A stretch of 64,000 bases of DNA from Halopiger djelfimassiliensis (lineage in GTDB: Archaea; Halobacteriota; Halobacteria; Halobacteriales; Natrialbaceae), in assembly GCF_000455365.1 (NCBI RefSeq), contig NZ_HG315686.1, positions 1 to 64,000 on the forward strand. The letters are read 5' to 3'. Position 1 is the first letter of the stretch; every line of letters starts with the position of its first letter. The notes below the pieces were generated by a model that was not told where the DNA came from, made no database searches, and was given only the letters and a program-made list of their open reading frames with translations. Of this stretch, positions 61,713 through 64,000 are shown one piece after another. The position numbers were made by a program, and so were the translations under genes.

Positions 61713-62114
61713 ATGAGTACCACCCCGTCTTCCGACCGGACCCCGACGATCGAACACTGCCAGCCCGCCGACGAGACGCCCGTTATCCTCGATGCCGCAG
61801 CGCTCGAGTCGACGGCGCCGGAATACCTCCGCGATCTCAGACGCGAGTTCGCCGAGGAAGGGCTGGCTCCGACCGGACTTACCGTCGAGGCGTGTTTCGA
61901 CGCGGACTGTTCGCTTGCAACCCAAGAGGAGGTCGACCGGATCCGGAGCTACGTCCGGGCCGGCTCTTTCCTTGGCGTCGGGTCGATTACGGTCACCGTC
62001 GACGACGTCGCCGATCCGGAGAAGGTTCGCCCCGCGCTTGCGGCCTGTGCCGAGCGGGCCGAGCGCGAGGGACTCGTCCTCGATCTCGAGGGACCCATCA
62101 CGCTCGAGCGGTAA
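61713..62114 (+). CDS. Conserved haloarchaeal protein upstream of a METTL5-like gene
   Basis: A 133-residue soluble acidic protein with E-C/A-C-F-D-A-D-C-S cysteines near residue 70 and a beta strand I-T-V-T-V-D-D-V. I recall it as DUF7112 in haloarchaea; the role is unknown. Its stop is nine bases before the methyltransferase gene, so the two form an operon. ATG 61713 is chosen because the eight upstream codons are not acidic. Confidence 0.72.
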   Translation: MSTTPSSDRTPTIEHCQPADETPVILDAAALESTAPEYLRDLRREFAEEGLAPTGLTVEACFDADCSLATQEEVDRIRSYVRAGSFLGVGSITVTVDDVADPEKVRPALAACAERAEREGLVLDLEGPITLER

Positions 62115-62123
62115 GGCCCGGTA

Positions 62124-62765
62124 ATGGCAGCCCCCTCTCGACGGACGATCGCCCGACAACTCGAGTCGCTCGCGGACTTTTCCGATCCCTCTCCGGCGCT
62201 GGAGCAGTACCTGACGCCGCCGGAGATCGCCGCCCACGTCTGTCACCTCGCCGGATTACAGGGTGATCTCGACCGCCCGGTACTCGATCTCGGGACCGGG
62301 ACGGGAATGCTCGCCGTCGGGGCGACCCTCGCCGGCGGCGATCGGGTCGCGGGCATCGACGTCGACCGGGACGCGCTGGCGGTGGCCCGCGCGAACGCCC
62401 GTCGCATCGACGGTGCGTCCGGGATCGACTGGATTCAGGGTGATGTCGCCCGTCATCCGTTTTCGTCGGCCGGTGTGACCGTCGTCTCGAACCCGCCGTT
62501 CGGCGCACAGCGAGGGAACCGCCACGCAGACAGGCGGTTTCTCGAGACGGCGCGGTCGATCGCCGCCGTTTCGTACACGATCCACAACGCGGGCAGTCAG
62601 TCGTTCGTCGAGTCGTTCGCGGCCGACGAAGGCGGGACGGTAACACACGCGTTCAGGGCACCGTTCCCGATCGAACGGCGATTCGAGTTCCACACCGAGG
62701 CGAGCGAGACGCTCGAGGCGGAGGTGTTCCGGATCGAGTGGTCCCGCTTCGAGCCGCCGGCCTGA
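62124..62765 (+). CDS. METTL5-like RNA N6-adenine methyltransferase
   Basis: A 213-residue Rossmann methyltransferase. It has L-D-L-G-T-G-T-G-M-L (54-63, S-adenosylmethionine binding), G-I-D-V-D-R-D-A and the catalytic N-P-P-F (129-132) typical of N6-adenine enzymes. In eukaryotes METTL5 methylates one adenosine of 18S rRNA, and archaeal relatives are thought to act on 16S rRNA; that is inference here. It is in an operon with the gene before it and convergent with the ABC permease. Confidence 0.88.
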   Translation: MAAPSRRTIARQLESLADFSDPSPALEQYLTPPEIAAHVCHLAGLQGDLDRPVLDLGTGTGMLAVGATLAGGDRVAGIDVDRDALAVARANARRIDGASGIDWIQGDVARHPFSSAGVTVVSNPPFGAQRGNRHADRRFLETARSIAAVSYTIHNAGSQSFVESFAADEGGTVTHAFRAPFPIERRFEFHTEASETLEAEVFRIEWSRFEPPA

Positions 62766-63998
62766 CTATCGCTCGAGGTGTTCGATGCGCGCGTAGCGGC
62801 CGGCCCGCCAGCCGGTGACGACCGCCACGATCGTTCCGACGCCGATCGCGAGGGCGAAGCCGGCGGCGTAGACCGCCGGCGACGTCCGGAGGAGGCCGTC
62901 GAAGCCGACGACCGACGCCGCGAATCGGTCCAGTCCCGTCGCGAGCGGTGGCGTGGCGGCGAGACCGACGAGGCCGCCGAGCAGCCCGATGAGCAGTCCC
63001 TGCGCGCCGACCGTGCCCGCAAGAACCCACCGAGAGAGCCCGAGTGCGCGCAACGCTGCGAGTTCCGTCCGCTGCTGGGCGGCGACGAGGACGAACAGGT
63101 TGACGGTGAGGACGATCCCACCGACGACGGCGAGGCCGATCAACGTCGCGCCGCTCGCGAGGACGATCGGCCGCTCCTCGAACATCGCCGTGACCTGCTC
63201 GTCGCTGGTCCGGACGTCGTACTCGGGGTAGGCCTCGTCGAGGTCGTCCCGAACCGCGTCGGGGTCGGCGTCGTCGGCCACGCTTGCCGTGATGAACGTC
63301 GCGCGGTCCGTCCCCGTCGTTCCGACGACCGCCTGCAGGTCGGCAAGCGGCATCGTCACCGCCTCCGATCCCAGATACTGCGAGTGATGCGCCGAGATTC
63401 CGACGACGGTAAACTCGGCTTCCGGTGCCGTTTCCCGGCTGCTCCCGAGGTAGACGGTATCGCCGACGGATACATCGAGGGCCGCAGCGAGCCGCGGGTC
63501 GAGTACGAGCTCGCCGGTCGTCGGTTCCGTCGGCCGTGCACCGTCGGCCGGCGACGCCGCCTGCTCGAATCCCCGTCCGTCCTCGAAGTCGTATCCGCCG
63601 TGCGTTTCGTGGACGCCGACAGCGGCCGTTCGCTCTAGGTCGTCGGATGCCGTCCCCACGTACACCTCGTGCATCGCGATCGGGCTGGCGAAGGGGACGT
63701 CCTCGCGGGACGTGATCTCCCGTGTCACTCCGTGGGCGTCGGCGATCGGGTTCGCCGTCCCGCTGGCGGACGGGTCGACCGGGTCCCTCGAGATCCAGAT
63801 ATCCCGGCCGGCGGTTTCGATCCCGTCCTCGCCTTGTTCGACGACGCCAACCCCGAGGCTCGCGAGCAGCGTTACCGAAAGCACTGCAAGCGCCACCGCA
63901 AGGATCGAGAGGACGGTGCGACCGGGAGAGCGACGGAGCTGTGCGAACGCGATGCCGACGACGGCGCTTGCCCGTCCTATCGCGCGTCGCACGCTCAT
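62766..63998 (-). CDS. ABC transporter permease (MacB/FtsX type)
   Basis: A 410-residue membrane protein. One helix near residue 30 is followed by a long extracellular MacB-type domain (about 50-250, with I-W-I-S-R-D and V-V-G-I-S-A) and then three helices with the FtsX core (A-L-R-A-L-G-L-S near 310). Such permeases export lipoproteins, peptides or surface components with an ATPase, or act as mechanotransmission units. It starts two bases before the window edge, so its ATPase and partner permease may lie just outside. It overlaps nothing. Confidence 0.85.
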   Translation of the reverse strand: MSVRRAIGRASAVVGIAFAQLRRSPGRTVLSILAVALAVLSVTLLASLGVGVVEQGEDGIETAGRDIWISRDPVDPSASGTANPIADAHGVTREITSREDVPFASPIAMHEVYVGTASDDLERTAAVGVHETHGGYDFEDGRGFEQAASPADGARPTEPTTGELVLDPRLAAALDVSVGDTVYLGSSRETAPEAEFTVVGISAHHSQYLGSEAVTMPLADLQAVVGTTGTDRATFITASVADDADPDAVRDDLDEAYPEYDVRTSDEQVTAMFEERPIVLASGATLIGLAVVGGIVLTVNLFVLVAAQQRTELAALRALGLSRWVLAGTVGAQGLLIGLLGGLVGLAATPPLATGLDRFAASVVGFDGLLRTSPAVYAAGFALAIGVGTIVAVVTGWRAGRYARIEHLER

Positions 63999-64000
63999 CG

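Noticed and set aside
1-64000. CRISPR arrays, rRNA genes, insertion sequences
   Set aside because: I found no regularly spaced 25-40 base repeats, no rRNA signatures and no transposase gene. The 81-base and 22-base repeats belong to a protein gene and a candidate origin.

Overview
The window is chromosomal DNA of a halophilic archaeon (class Halobacteria; Natrialbales-like gene content is my impression, not proven). The signs are high G+C, strongly acidic proteins, Tat-dependent lipoproteins, archaeal informational genes (Orc1/Cdc6, GatE, SRP19, Gar1, Dph2, TrmJ) and haloarchaeal cytoskeletal genes (CetZ, salactin). Genes are dense on both strands. Many have a TATA-like box about 25 bases before the start codon, as expected for leaderless mRNAs.

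Layout. 0.4-8.7 kb: a Tat beta-propeller lipoprotein, hisD, an IscA/HesB Fe-S carrier, dodecin, a class V aminotransferase, two universal stress proteins and an MscS channel. 8.9-17.1 kb: a sugar locus, with a TrmB-type regulator, a complete ABC importer (lipoprotein, two permeases, ATPase), a Gfo/Idh/MocA oxidoreductase and a xylose-isomerase-like TIM-barrel protein. 17-22 kb: HalOD1, PAP2, a circularly permuted family-5 binding protein, and cetZ. 22.3-24.4 kb: the pterin genes folP and mptE. 24.6-26.8 kb: orc1/cdc6 next to a repeat-bearing intergenic region that looks like a replication origin. 26.8-35.5 kb: trmJ, a lipoprotein, an EamA exporter divergent from an Lrp regulator, a GLUG-repeat surface protein, gatE and a cupredoxin. 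35.6-39.1 kb: cobalamin uptake (btuDC divergent from btuF). 39.2-48.5 kb: srp19-gar1, a presenilin-like protease, cysS, bolA, two bPH2 membrane proteins, fumC and a zinc-finger protein.

48.5-51.7 kb is gene-poor and carries a two-gene cassette: a ribbon-helix-helix/winged-helix protein that overlaps a tyrosine recombinase. 51.7-56.8 kb holds a HisG-like paralogue, a 645-residue acidic coiled-coil protein, a metallo-beta-lactamase-fold hydrolase and a tandem winged-helix regulator cut by an in-frame amber codon. 57-64 kb has a Tat-exported superoxide dismutase, dph2, a membrane protein followed by salactin, a METTL5-like methyltransferase and an ABC permease.

The observations most worth following are the permuted binding protein, the candidate origin with a 22-base repeat in both orientations, the 3-keto-sugar type import locus, the amber-split regulator, the HisG-like paralogue and the recombinase cassette. 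No CRISPR array, rRNA or convincing tRNA was seen.
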